Position numbers and translations under genes: made by a program
Shown: positions 1-10,521 of the stretch, one piece after another
Layout of the letters: every line of letters starts with the position of its first letter
How positions within the stretch are numbered: position 1 is the first letter of the stretch
Assembly: GCA_963969595.1 (NCBI GenBank)
Contig: OZ018410.1
Coordinates: 36,313,413-36,377,412, forward strand
Source: Neckera pumila
Taxonomy: Eukaryota; Streptophyta; Bryopsida; Hypnales; Neckeraceae
DNA length: 64,000 bases
Reading direction: 5' to 3'
The notes under the pieces: generated by a model
The model's database searches: none
Told to the model about the DNA's origin: nothing
What the model saw: only the letters and a program-made list of their open reading frames with translations

Positions 1-615
1 TCCTTTCTTGAAATCTTCAGTGCATCCTGGCCGCTACTGAAACTTGTGAGCGTCTTTCAGAGGCCGCTATGGTTTGACCGGGAAAAGTGGAATAATAAGC
101 CCGGGATCTAGACTATTAGGCGCTTCATGCTTCTGGTTCGCAAGTTTTTCAATGCCTGGTTACGAGAATAAAACCGTTTTATTACGTTCTCGGATTCCTA
201 GTTCAGTAATAATTCAACCATTTCTTAAATTTTTTCAATCGAAGTCTACTTACAGCTTAAGAACTTAGCCATTGAAAACACTGTATCGAAAAAGCTCGTC
301 GAAAGCAAATCAAGGACGTAATAAAAAATTGAATCGAAATGGAAGATTCCGTTTTTCCGGCAACCCTGCGTCAATGATGATGTACATGTTGTCTCTTCGT
401 GACGTTCAGAACGAAGACCGAGTAAATTACAGCTAACAGGCAAAATTTAGAAAATGAGAGAGAAAGCAAGACACATTGAGGAGAAATATATATACAGATA
501 AATCTTTCATTCTAAAAAGGTCGGGCTTGTATATATGAGCCATATAAACTGTGTAGTTTTGAACATGTCGCAGAGTGGGGAGGAGATTTTATGAAATAGC
601 AACCTCTTCCTCGCA
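1..615. other. Upstream flank of the first gene, no gene seen
   Basis: No reading frame here resembles a known protein. An AT-rich stretch with a TATA-like run lies near 487-495, about 120 bp before the ATG at 616, and could be part of a promoter. Transcription start is not visible from sequence. Confidence 0.4.
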
Positions 616-1752
616 ATGTCTCGATACTCGATACTGCCAACCGCCGGTTCAGGTGCCCTAGCTACTGATGTGGGAGGTGCCAATGGCGAGGGACTTTGCT
701 GCAACGTCACGGTGGATACAAAAGCGAAGAAGGATGTTGTTCCCCAGCACCGAAGAGCAACATCAGGATCTGACATAAATCTCAAAAAGCTGCGAATGGT
801 GGAAAAGAAGTCACCGAATGAAGATTCCCTCCCGGAGCCTCCAGCAGGGATGGACGAGGCGCAGAGGCTCACTTGGCAAGCGCAGTGGGGTGAAGCTTTG
901 AAAAAGGTGCAATCTCTCCGTCTTTCAGGTGCACAAAGTGAGCGATGGTCAGGCGTTGCAACGGATATTTACAGACCGAACTCTCAACAGACCCAGGCTA
1001 ATGGGAGAATCACCAATGCTTCTTCGTTGGATCGGTGGAATTATTATCCAGGGCCGTCGGTGAACAGAGATAGTAGTCCTCAATCACAGCCAAATCGCAC
1101 CATTCTAAAGGCTTGGAATAAGGAATTCCAAAGCGGTGCAACGTCAAATAGAGAAGCTAAACCGGGTAGTATTACAGGGAGCTTCTTGAAAGGTCGCGGG
1201 TCCAAGAGTATTACCTCATTTGGAAAATTAGAACCTTATTCAAAAGAGAGAATAATCAGTGATGATTTCTTGGAATCAGAACAAGGCAGATCTGTTACTT
1301 TAGACCAATTTAACGAGCGTCCAGAAAGGCACTCTGCATTAGCCCCGCGAGTACAGCGAACACAATCACAGAGGTATGGTCGGAAATGGGGCCAGAAATT
1401 GGAAACTAATTCTGATACTGCAGTACCGAAGCCGATTCTGAAGAAAGCTACTTCAATGCGAGAGGGGGGTGCACACCAAGATGCCGTGTTGGAGATGGCT
1501 CGGGCTTATACTGACACAGTGTGTGGAGTGGCGAAAACACTGGAGTGCGGTGCTTGTGGTAGAAACTTGGGGATCATTGTGCAGGGTAACCCTGGAGTTG
1601 ACATTGCGTTCTGTCAAGCCTGTCGACCTTCGCCTTCGCAGTGGAAGAAGCCCGTCTCTGACTCTGTTGCGGGATCCAGGAGAAAGAAGAACGTGATTGC
1701 GCAGTTTTGTAGAAAAATGCTGCGCTTGGACAACATAAAAAAATCAAAGTAA
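616..1752 (+). CDS. Uncharacterised 378-aa hydrophilic protein with C-terminal CxxC/CxxC pair
   Basis: A single uninterrupted reading frame of 378 codons, starting at the first ATG after a stop-rich leader. I do not recognise the family. The protein is rich in Ser, Arg, Lys, Gln and Asn, has no signal peptide or membrane segment, and looks largely disordered up to about residue 290. Near the C terminus, Cys311-Gly-Ala-Cys314 and Cys333-Gln-Ala-Cys336 are spaced like a small zinc ribbon, followed by a very basic tail (residues 350-378). Base composition is balanced, unlike the AT-rich DNA around it, which supports real coding. A metal-binding or nucleic-acid-binding role is only an inference from the four cysteines and the basic tail. 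It could be one exon of a longer gene, but no splice site is needed to explain it. Confidence 0.65.
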   Translation: MSRYSILPTAGSGALATDVGGANGEGLCCNVTVDTKAKKDVVPQHRRATSGSDINLKKLRMVEKKSPNEDSLPEPPAGMDEAQRLTWQAQWGEALKKVQSLRLSGAQSERWSGVATDIYRPNSQQTQANGRITNASSLDRWNYYPGPSVNRDSSPQSQPNRTILKAWNKEFQSGATSNREAKPGSITGSFLKGRGSKSITSFGKLEPYSKERIISDDFLESEQGRSVTLDQFNERPERHSALAPRVQRTQSQRYGRKWGQKLETNSDTAVPKPILKKATSMREGGAHQDAVLEMARAYTDTVCGVAKTLECGACGRNLGIIVQGNPGVDIAFCQACRPSPSQWKKPVSDSVAGSRRKKNVIAQFCRKMLRLDNIKKSK

Positions 1753-2549
1753 GGTATGAACACCCAGTATCAACTCTGCCTGAAACCTAAACTATGAGAA
1801 TGGATGCAATATGGTGAAGGAAACCATGGTAAACTACTACGGTAGTGGGAGAAATCACTGAATACATGTGATCATGTAAATTCACCATTCGGTGCTCATT
1901 TGTATTCTTTTCAGCTTGTGCGTAAGCCTAATTTCTGGGTGACTCTGTGCTGACAATTTTTTCTGTTCTACGTACATTGATGAACTTCAGAATTGTATAT
2001 ATCCGCTCCACTTCTAATTGCTAAGAAAGCACAATCAAATTCTCATCAGTTTTCTGAATTGAAATGGAATGTGTACAGCCCCGACATGTCAGTTTCTTTT
2101 CACTTGGGAACACGAACTGCACAGATGACGGATTGAGTCAGAGATTCAGAGTCCAGAGTCTGTAGCGTAGATGACAATGATGTGCAGTGATTTGCAGTGT
2201 TTGAGTCCAGTACTGACCTTAAGTTATTACCTTCATGCAGGTAGTACCCTGCAATTGCACCTGCCGTGTGAGACTGGTCACGAGAAAAGGAATAAGGTGA
2301 CCTCTGCCTTGCAACAGGAGACACAAGTGGATTGTTAGCAAGTACTTCGTGAATTGTACTATAATGTAGTTTCCTTAAATTTGGAACTTAATATACAAAT
2401 TTCTCTTATTCGTGGCATGTGTTTTTTCGCATGTTCGCAACTGCCAAGTCATGTACATCAAATTTATTTGACCGAAAAAGAAATTGAGATTCCAAACTTA
2501 GCTCCACTTCACCAAACTAGCTTGTCTATTGAGAAAGGGTCATAGGCAT
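1753..2549. other. Intergenic, 3' flank of first gene
   Basis: No gene is supported. The region becomes progressively AT-rich away from the stop codon and probably includes the 3' untranslated region. Confidence 0.4.
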
Positions 2550-2761
2550 TAGGAAAAATCTGAACCCTTGGGAAGGCCGTTAAGCTTTCATTTTTTGGCC
2601 CCCCGCGGTGCAAGTACAGAAAAATAAAAATAAAATATATTTTTTTGAAAAAGTTTTATTAAAAAATAGTAAAACTTGATATGGCATTGACGTGGCACAA
2701 GTAGTGCAACATGAGATGCTAAATTAAAAAAATAAATAAAATAAAAAAATAAAAAAAAATA

Positions 2762-2859
<98 letters not shown>

Positions 2860-2938
2860 AAACTATTATAATTCTTCTCTAATTGCACTAGGGGGTGTTC
2901 AAAACTAGCAGCCTTCTAGAAGGCTGAAATTTTTCCTA
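2550..2938. mobile_element. MITE family E, copy 1 (TA-flanked)
   Basis: Both ends read TA-GGAAAAAT and its inverse, with the inverted repeat continuing imperfectly for about 25 bp. Internally it has the conserved string TGCAAGTACA followed by an A-rich tract, a GACGTGGCA...AGTAGTGC motif, and a late AATTGCA..GGGG motif. The same order is found in the copies at 10272 and, reversed, at 26972. It has no coding capacity. TA at both edges suggests the Tc1/mariner group, but the autonomous partner is unknown. The long AT microsatellite lies inside this copy. Confidence 0.7.
2765..2857. repeat. (AT)n microsatellite
   Basis: An uninterrupted dinucleotide run of about 46 AT units inside the family E MITE. 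The open frame crossing it is meaningless low-complexity sequence. Confidence 0.97.
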
Positions 2939-3024
2939 ATGATATTTATGCAGTATTTGAAGTACAATATTGTGGAATGCTGACTGGTGAACCTTGAAGG
3001 GCTTAGAAAGAAACATCAAGGGCT

Positions 3025-3155
3025 GCTTTAGACCTAGAAGTTGAGCCAATTTGCTGTGTTAAGAGGCCTAAAATCCTCACTTGTAATTGAATAAAAGGTT
3101 ATAATCTATCCAAATCCCTTTACACTTAGAGGCTAGGCCAATTTGGTGGAATGAA
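3025..3155. repeat. Interspersed repeat shared with 40920-41060
   Basis: About 130 bp aligns with 40920-41060 in the same orientation. Shared blocks include 'gagccaattt' or its variant, 'aaaatcttcacttgt' or its variant, and 'agaggct.agcca.tttggt'. No ends or coding capacity are evident; it may be part of a larger dead element. Confidence 0.55.
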
Positions 3156-3159
3156 TTCT

Positions 3160-3591
3160 TATTCAAAATAGGCAATTGTCAATTCCAATGGTGGCAATGC
3201 TGTAATAAACAATCTACATTGTATGATTTTATTTTGAAATAGAGAATCTATAATTGCCCGCAAATAAATATTCCTCATAACTTTCATCTCATTGATCAAA
3301 ATGGAATGATTCAAAGCTTTCCATATATTATACCATTAAATTTTTTTTTTGAAAAAAGTGATTTTTTTGATCTGCTGAGACTACTACCCATTTACAAAAA
3401 ATAGCAACATATTAGGTCATAACTTTTGACTCATATTTTCAAATGTCATAGAATATTGTTCAAATGAAAGGTATTCCTCATCCACAACTTCTATTAAATT
3501 TTGAGCCTAAAAAATGCAAATCTGTAGTCACATGTACCTATTCAAAATCGCTATGTTGCCAAAATCAGCATGTTGGTCTTTTAGGGGTTAC
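3160..3591 (-). mobile_element. Truncated family A (TTAA/CCCCTAAA) element
   Basis: This is the inverse of the left portion of the 930-bp family A elements at 4340 and 23458. It ends at 3591 with TTTAGGGGTTAC, a one-base variant of the normal TTTAGGGGTTAA end. The other half is missing, replaced by the repeat at 3025-3155. Confidence 0.6.
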
Positions 3592-4339
3592 AATATGAAA
3601 GAAAATAGTTGTTATTCTAAAATATGTATGCCTTTCAATAATACATACCAATATATTATTCTTTTTTCTTTCCAATGCTTCTTTGAATCTTTATGAATGG
3701 TAATTACTAAGATGAAATGGAACTTTTAAAACATTTATCATTCCTTTTGTGGATGGATGAGATTTTTGAATTGATTAGAGCTTAAATAAGTCTTCCTTTT
3801 GCTATAATTGTTTTTCAAAATACTTTAATTAAAATGAGACACAGTAATTATTTTATAATATATTTTCCTACTTAAATTATTTTTTATTTTATTAATTTTG
3901 TAGCTCCTAGGTTAGGAAAGAAGTATCTCCTTTGCCCTGATGGCTTGATGGTTTCATGTCATCGTGTGACTAAATTGTACCTATTGGTCAATTTGATAAG
4001 CTAGGATGACCTATTGTCCTTCTGGTCATTACACATATATAGATAGATTAGATTCACAAATTTCTTTTGCAATAGTTAGGACAAATCAAAGAATTTTTCA
4101 CTTGTATTTTTCACAAGGAACATTGCAATCAGATCCTAGAGTGAGGCCATTGGTGAGGAAGGCATAAAGAGTTAATGAAGAATTCTTTGAATAAAAATAA
4201 GACCAATTGCAGGTGGTCAAAGTAAAAACATTTAGGTTCCAATTCTTGTTTCTAGGGAGGGACTATTCTCATCCATTTGGATTCTACTATGATTTTCTTA
4301 GCTCTCAACACAATTGCAATGGTAATTCAAATGCACCCC
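3592..4339. other. AT-rich intergenic DNA
   Basis: Nothing beyond AT-rich, stop-filled sequence is seen. Confidence 0.5.
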
Positions 4340-5269
4340 TTAATCCCTAAAGGATCAACATGCGTATTTTGGCTACATAGAAACTTTGGGCAGGTATGTT
4401 GACTAGAGATTTCTATATTTCTAGCCCAAATTTTAATAGAAGTTGGGAACAAGGAATATCTTTTATATGCACTAATTTGCATAACATTTGGAAATGTGAA
4501 TAAAAAACTATGGCCTAATTTGTTGTTGTTGTTTGTAAATGGGTAGTTTAGGCAGATCAAAAAAATCAATTTTTTCAAAAACAAAAATTTGAAATTGGTT
4601 TTCTAGAGTTATATATACATAGAAAGCTTTGAATTAGTCCATTTTGATCAATGAACCAAAAGTTATGAGGCTTTTTAGTTTGCAGGCAATTATGGGTTCT
4701 CTACTCTAAAATAAAATTTGAAGTCCTTTGTCTTACTCAGTTTCAATATTTTTTGAAAAAAATAAAATCATAGGATGTACATTGATTATTACAACAGTGC
4801 AACGATTGGAATTGGCATTTTTCAATTCCATAATTAAATTCTTAACAATTTAGTATTTTGAATCATTCTTACTACAGTCTACTTACTATTTTTTTCCTAT
4901 ATGTTGCACAATTCCAAATGATGTGAAATTTTTCAGGCATGTGGCCAATTTGTCTAGGAAAAAGAATTATAAGAAGCACCACCATTTTGGACATTTTTTT
5001 GTAGAAAAGTGAGCTTGTGAAGTGCAACTACCCTGTTTTTTGCAGAGGCAAGAAAATGATTGCAGTGAATTTGAATGCTAATATCTTGTAATCCACGTAG
5101 TGAAAATTTCTGAAATTTTTACCACATGTTCTCATATCAGCATACTACAAGATCCTATGGTTGCATGTATCAAAAAAAGTTTTTTTTCAAAAATTTGGTA
5201 CTTGTTTCTTATAGTGGCAGTTTTTGAGCGTTTTTGGTGAAAACATAGTCATGGAACTTTAGGGGTTAA
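4340..5269 (+). mobile_element. TTAA-flanked transposon family A, copy A1 (930 bp)
   Basis: The element begins TTAA-TCCCTAAAGGATCAA and ends CTTTAGGGG-TTAA. A TTAA lies at each edge, as expected for a TTAA target duplication, and short CCCCTAAA-type inverted ends lie just inside. Its length is exactly that of the copy at 23458-24387, and the interiors align throughout. There is no transposase and no long frame. TTAA duplication with terminal CCC is the signature of the piggyBac superfamily, so I infer a piggyBac-like non-autonomous element. Confidence 0.75.
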
Positions 5270-6174
5270 GATATAGAATAATGATTGAAACTTCTACCAT
5301 ATGTAAAAACCACAAGATAATATTCATTTGAACTTGTAAGGATGCTGCAAACCTAAAAAGGTCTGATAGATGACTTCATTGTCAGCTAAGAAAACAAAGA
5401 ATGCACCTATTGGTCCAATAATTGGAGTATATTGGTGACTACCTTTGTCATGGGGAGCCACATCCTTCTAGGGTTAAGTTTTGAAATGATGACATTTCAA
5501 CCCAATTTCAACAATTCTACCCCAAGAGATTTTTCCTTTCAAAATAATTAATCATACACAGCACAGGACAATCTGTAACTGCACCAAAATGCAACACCGA
5601 CGCCCTCAAAAAGGAAAACGATACTCCAATCAGGATAAAAAGGAAGGCGATACTCCAATCAGGACTTCCGAAGAATAAATTCTTGAATACGCTTTCAAGT
5701 TCTTGCTTACTACATACAGTACCAAATTTCACACAAATCTGCACATTGCTGTTGAAGCGTCTCTAAGGCTAGGGGTAAAGTGCACAGCTTAAAAAGCTGA
5801 ACACATTCTGCAACAAGCATACAACCTACTCATATCCTAAGAAATGTATAACCGAGATTCAAACTCGGCTACTGCACTGTACAATACTATGACCTATATT
5901 AGCACTGTACATCCAGCGTAGAGAGACTACACCGTACACGGAAGACTAACAGGTATACATAAGCTTTGAATCTAGCTAAATGCAAAATGGTCTCAAAATA
6001 ATCATACGTAATTTCAAGCACGAGTTGGCGAAAAGAGGTCAACTTCGAGGGTACAACTGAAGCAGGATTTCACACACCAGGGCTTCACACAGCTTCAACC
6101 AAATGAAAGCGGGCAGTTATTGGCATTTCTTTTCTTGAGATTGTAGGCAACTCAAGCAGAGAACACTCAGCAAC
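5270..6174. other. Intergenic; 3' flank of ATG18
   Basis: No gene is supported. The portion from about 5500 has higher GC and probably holds the 3' untranslated region of the minus-strand ATG18 gene. Confidence 0.4.
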
Positions 6175-8702
6175 TTAAATGGACACGGTTTCCTCATCAG
6201 TTTCTTCAGGCTTCATGTAACGTTCGTATTCAAGTTGTCCCATTTCCCCACCATTATTTCCATCAAATGAGCACCTGTAATAACTGTAACAAAAAAAGTT
6301 TCACACATTGCACCGTAACTTCAGAAACAGGACTCCAGGCTGTTCCCACTAAAACTTCAAATGCCGTTATATAAATAACCTTTTTAGGGCTGTAATGGTT
6401 TTCCTCAACATCATCAAACCAGTAAACCAAAAAAATATTTAAATTAAACTACAAATTAAAATCAAACTACAAATTACATAAGCAGATTCTTGAACGATTC
6501 ATGCAATTAAGGGACTTTACCTTCCATTTGCACAAACTATGACGATCGTGTTCTTCTGAGTCCCAAAGGCAACTATTGCCCTGGTCTCCTCAGGCACACG
6601 GAATTGTGCAAAGGACCACTCCGAACTGAAGTACTTCGGCAGCACACCTGCCAAAATAAGTAAATCAAACGTATAGATCAGTTGGATACGTCAAGGAGAT
6701 CTGAATGAATACTGCTTATGGCAATCATTAATTAACAATTCAAGAGTCGCCCGACGACAAAGAGAATGTGACTACTGCACCAATTAGAACGGCAGAAATC
6801 TAGTATCCAGCAACTCTCAAAAGAGAGACAGTCCACATCAGCCCTCTCCCAACTTAAACTGGATGAAATCATAACACAGGGGAATGACAGACAAAATGTC
6901 TTAAAAGGTAAAGCCCTACTATAGAAGCAGAAAAGTGAAGGGGAAAGGAAAAAGCTAACCCTTCATGAAAGAAAGTGATGAACCAGCATTTGCAGATGCA
7001 GATGAAAGCATCGATGAAGAACTGCCTCGTAGAGAACTGTCATCGTTTTTACTGGGAGATACTGCTGATCCGCTTGAAGAGGGTGAGGACGCATTAGCAA
7101 TTGCCTCAGTTCGAGCTTCTTCAGTGGTTGGTTTCAGTGTAAATACGTGCACAGTCCCTTTAGCACTAGAAACGGCTAACCAGCGAAGATTTGGATGGAA
7201 AGCAAGACTGTAGATTTCAGCACGTTCTGCTCCTCGTCGAAGCTGTCACATACCAAATGAACCAATCAGCAAAGAAAACACATCCTCTGACACGCTCGGA
7301 ATTGTGTGAGAAATATCCTTCTCCACGAACGATAATATTAAGAACAGATAACATAGGAATCTGACTAAAGATTTTGAAACACACCCGAACTACCTAAGAC
7401 AAGCAAAATCAGAAAATACTTCAGAGTCATTTGTGCATGTAAGGGAGATCCTGAGTTCATTACAAGAATAGTATTTCTAACTAGTGGAATGGTAATTTAA
7501 ATCCCAGAGCATCCACCCCGTGGCCGTCCAGCTGCTTTCGATGGGATGGGTGTCATACTTGAAGTGGTCTACCTAAACCCTAAACCATGATGGCAACTTT
7601 CACTGGTGCATTGTGAGTTCCACAGTGATTTTCAGGTAACCATAAAACTTGTTAACGTTGTCAATTATTATTAACGAAAAACCCTAGTAAATCAAAACAA
7701 GAAAAGACAGTACACCCTGCAGTTGGAGAAAGTGCAAAACTCACTTCTTGCAACTTTGTGCCATCTACAGTGTTGAATATTCGAACAAGAGTGCCTTTGT
7801 TGCTTGCGGTCGCCAAGAGAGCTCCATCTAGAGAAAGCGACAGACAAGCCAATGAGGAATCATGCGCCTGCACAAATCTCGTTTTCTTCGCACTATATAG
7901 CTCGATCCGTACTTCGCCCTTCCGCTGACCAGGGCATGCAAGAACACAAGTTTTCGGTGTAGGAGAAAGTGCACAGATTCCCTTGGTGTTTGACAAAGTT
8001 TCAATCTGATGAAGTAGCTTCAAGTCAGCGAAGTTGTACACATAAATTTTGAATTCCAAGACGACGACAATCCTATCCCTCCGCAAGCGAACAGCTCGGA
8101 CTTCACTTCTGAATGAAAGCTCTCCTATACACCGGCTTTGATGATCATCCCAGATCATGACCTTATTGGGAGAGTACCTCGGTGACTTTCCTCCACCGAC
8201 CAGAGCCAAAATGTTGCACCTGAAAAATTCTCGAACAGATTCGAACAGATTAGCATAGACAATGAGTACAATAATACCCTAACTCATAACCCTAAAATAC
8301 TGCGCTACAGCAAAAAAGAGAATGCAGACCTAAACACACAGAAAAACTTCGAATTTCGGCCAAAATATCATACCTAAACAGCATCTCAACTACGGAAATC
8401 CCAGCACCGTCGAATTCCCGACGAAATGTTTCCTTGAAAGGATCACAGTTATAGATACGAAATCCTGTCTGCGTACCACATGAAAAGCATCCATGATCCT
8501 GGTTGAAGGCCACGGAGAGCAGAGATTGTTGTTGAGCAGGCACTTGGGGAACCTCCAACCGCGGAGAAATTTGGGGAGAGGCTGCGGTGGAGGTGTTCGA
8601 GATTGGCGAAGAAGGTATAGAATCATCATTCGCGAACGGGGCCTTACTAAACCGATTGAGTGCCGATGGCGGCACTGGAAGGGGCGGCGATGAAAGCGAC
8701 AT
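6175..8702 (-). CDS. ATG18: Autophagy-related protein 18 (ATG18a-type PROPPIN), five exons
   Basis: A phosphoinositide-binding seven-bladed beta-propeller that acts at the pre-autophagosomal membrane with ATG2. Exons (minus strand) are 8702-8374, 8219-7745, 7242-6960, 6647-6521 and 6283-6175, all with GT-AG introns; spliced length is 1323 nt, giving 440 aa. The splice join after residue 109 restores the family motif [11 protein letters not shown]. The next exon has [18 protein letters not shown], which is near-invariant in plant ATG18a. Residues 269-272 are LRRG, the plant form of the FRRG lipid-binding motif, formed exactly at the exon 2/3 junction. After blade 6 comes a Ser-rich loop (about residues 310-358) and then the conserved [15 protein letters not shown] block. 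The N-terminal 45 residues are Ser/Pro-rich and variable, as in relatives. The start is the only ATG before the conserved propeller. Identification is firm; the exact paralogue (a versus c/d) is less so. Confidence 0.95.
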
Positions 8703-8814
8703 GATGTCTTACTTACTTTCTCTGCTATTGATCACTAATCTCCTGAGACGATGAAGATTACGAAACTCTTAGAATGTACCCTAACAACCGTGTACAACAA
8801 TTCACCAAAATATA

Positions 8815-9330
8815 AATGAAATTTGTCACGTACTCTATACAATTGTACAGAACCTCGACAATATGAATCAAATCACAACTACATCACACAGAAGCTCCTC
8901 GAATTACGCATCAGCTGCACACATTATGCATTACCAATTTCCAAACCCTAGGCAAACCAAACATGATCTCCACTCCCCCAAACCACATGCCGAATACATT
9001 GCCATACGAACTCTTCCTCCAAAAACATCACATATTCCAAAAAGACCAAGATAAGAATGAAATTGTCACGTACTCTATACAATAATACAGAACCTCGACT
9101 ATCAATCACAATTACATCACACAGAACCTCCCCGAATTATGCATCAGCTGCACACATTATGCTACAATACACTACACATCAACCGTCGATCCGTCCTCAA
9201 GCTCGAATAAAAAAACTGAACACGTTCAACACAGTCGATTCCAATTTCCAAACCCTAGGCAAACCAAACATGATCTCCACTCCCCCGAATCCATTGCCAT
9301 ACGAACTCTTCCTCAAAAACATCACGCATC
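8815..9330. repeat. Imperfect tandem duplication upstream of ATG18
   Basis: Two head-to-tail copies begin near 8815 and 9056, both with 'tgtcacgtactctataca', followed by 'acagaacctcga', 'gcatcagctgcacacattatg' split by changes, and 'aaaccctaggcaaacc' with 'catgatctccactccccc'. The second copy carries an extra segment of about 70 bp (9160-9235). It lies 110-630 bp before the ATG18 start, so it probably duplicates promoter or 5' leader sequence. Weak open frames here are not coding. Confidence 0.8.
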
Positions 9331-10271
9331 CCACACACATACGAAATCAAATAAAGATCAACAAAATCCCGCTCCGCTCCGACAGACCACCACCGATCCT
9401 AAAGTACCGCAAACATGCATCACGTCAGAAATGCAAAGCAAATTCCACCGACCTGCAGAGAATAAAAAACACGAAAGATGCAGCGAACGTTGTGACACTC
9501 CGTTCCGGCAGAAGAATGCGTCCGAGACATGGAATTGGCGAACGAGAGACCTGCAAGTTCTGCTGCAAGTGACGTGCACCACAGTGGGGACGCAACAACA
9601 ACGTCGAGGCTGGGTTGGGTCGGAAAAAGACTTGAGGAGAGAGATGATGACGTGGAGGGTGGGCTGTCCAGCTCGGATCGATTGGGTCTTGCCCTATGGG
9701 CTTCGAATTGCCAGGTTGGATGAGCGGTGCTCACTTTTGGATGAAAATTGTTCGGAGGTAAATTAAAAGTGACGAAGGGGGAGGAATGTCCGGAAAGATT
9801 CTTCGGGTAGAACTAAAGCTGACTTCTATGTATAAGAATTGGGGTGAGGATTGAAAAGAAGACTGAAACAAATTTTGAAATTCTACTTTGAAGTGTGCAA
9901 TGCTTGTAAGAGGAGAATCAGGATTGTTATTGGTAGCAAAATTTTAGGGAGAGGTTGTCAAAAGTGGAAGAGGCCAATTTTTGACTTTGGGAAGCCTAGT
10001 TTTAACATTGAACTTGGACTTTGGAATTGCTTTTAGTTTGACAACAAAATATAGCTATTTCTAACTCCAAAAGGACCACAAGGCCACCAAATGATTCATG
10101 CTTCACTTTTTGTATATCTTTGATCTTCGAGGGATTTTATTAAAATTTAACCCTAATAGCATAGAAGTGAAAGCATTATTGAACTCACTAGTGAATGACT
10201 CCTAAAAACTTGAAAATTATTTTCCTATTTTTACACCGCATAAAAGTCCACCCTTATAAATTGCCCATCGT
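9331..10271. other. Intergenic, distal upstream of ATG18
   Basis: The block 9330-9770 has balanced composition and several overlapping short frames on both strands, but none resembles a protein. It may belong to the ATG18 leader or promoter. From 9770 it is ordinary AT-rich DNA. Confidence 0.35.
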
Positions 10272-10521
10272 TAGGAAAAATCTTCTGAACCCTGGGAGGG
10301 TCATTAAGGTTTCATTTTTTGGCCCCCTGCGGTGCAAGTACAAAAAATAATAAATAATAATAATAATAATAAATATGATGCGGTGCTGACGTGGCACCAG
10401 TAGTGCCACATCAAATGCTAAACTAAAAAATAATAATAAAAAAACAAAACAAAAAATTATTTCTTCTTTAATTGCAGGGGGATCAAACTTGCAGACCTCT
10501 CGAGGCCTGGAATTTTTTCTA
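10272..10521. mobile_element. MITE family E, copy 2 (TA-flanked)
   Basis: Same family as 2550-2938: it starts TA-GGAAAAATCTTCTGAACC, carries 'gcggtgcaagtaca', a simple AAT-rich tract, 'gacgtggcaccagtagtgcc' and 'aattgcaggggg', and ends ATTTTTTC-TA. Only 250 bp long, because the internal AT expansion is absent. Confidence 0.72.

Noticed and set aside
2588..2860. 90-codon minus-strand frame
   Set aside because: It is the AT microsatellite plus A/T tracts inside a MITE.
5833..5900. tRNA-like arm (CCGAG-TTTGAAT-CTCGG on the minus strand)
   Set aside because: The T-arm shape is good, but no matching acceptor stem, D-arm or anticodon arm could be placed upstream; it is at most a chance or SINE remnant.
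9057..9766. Frames of 100-170 codons on both strands upstream of ATG18
   Set aside because: They cross the tandem duplication, are not conserved between its two copies and resemble no protein.
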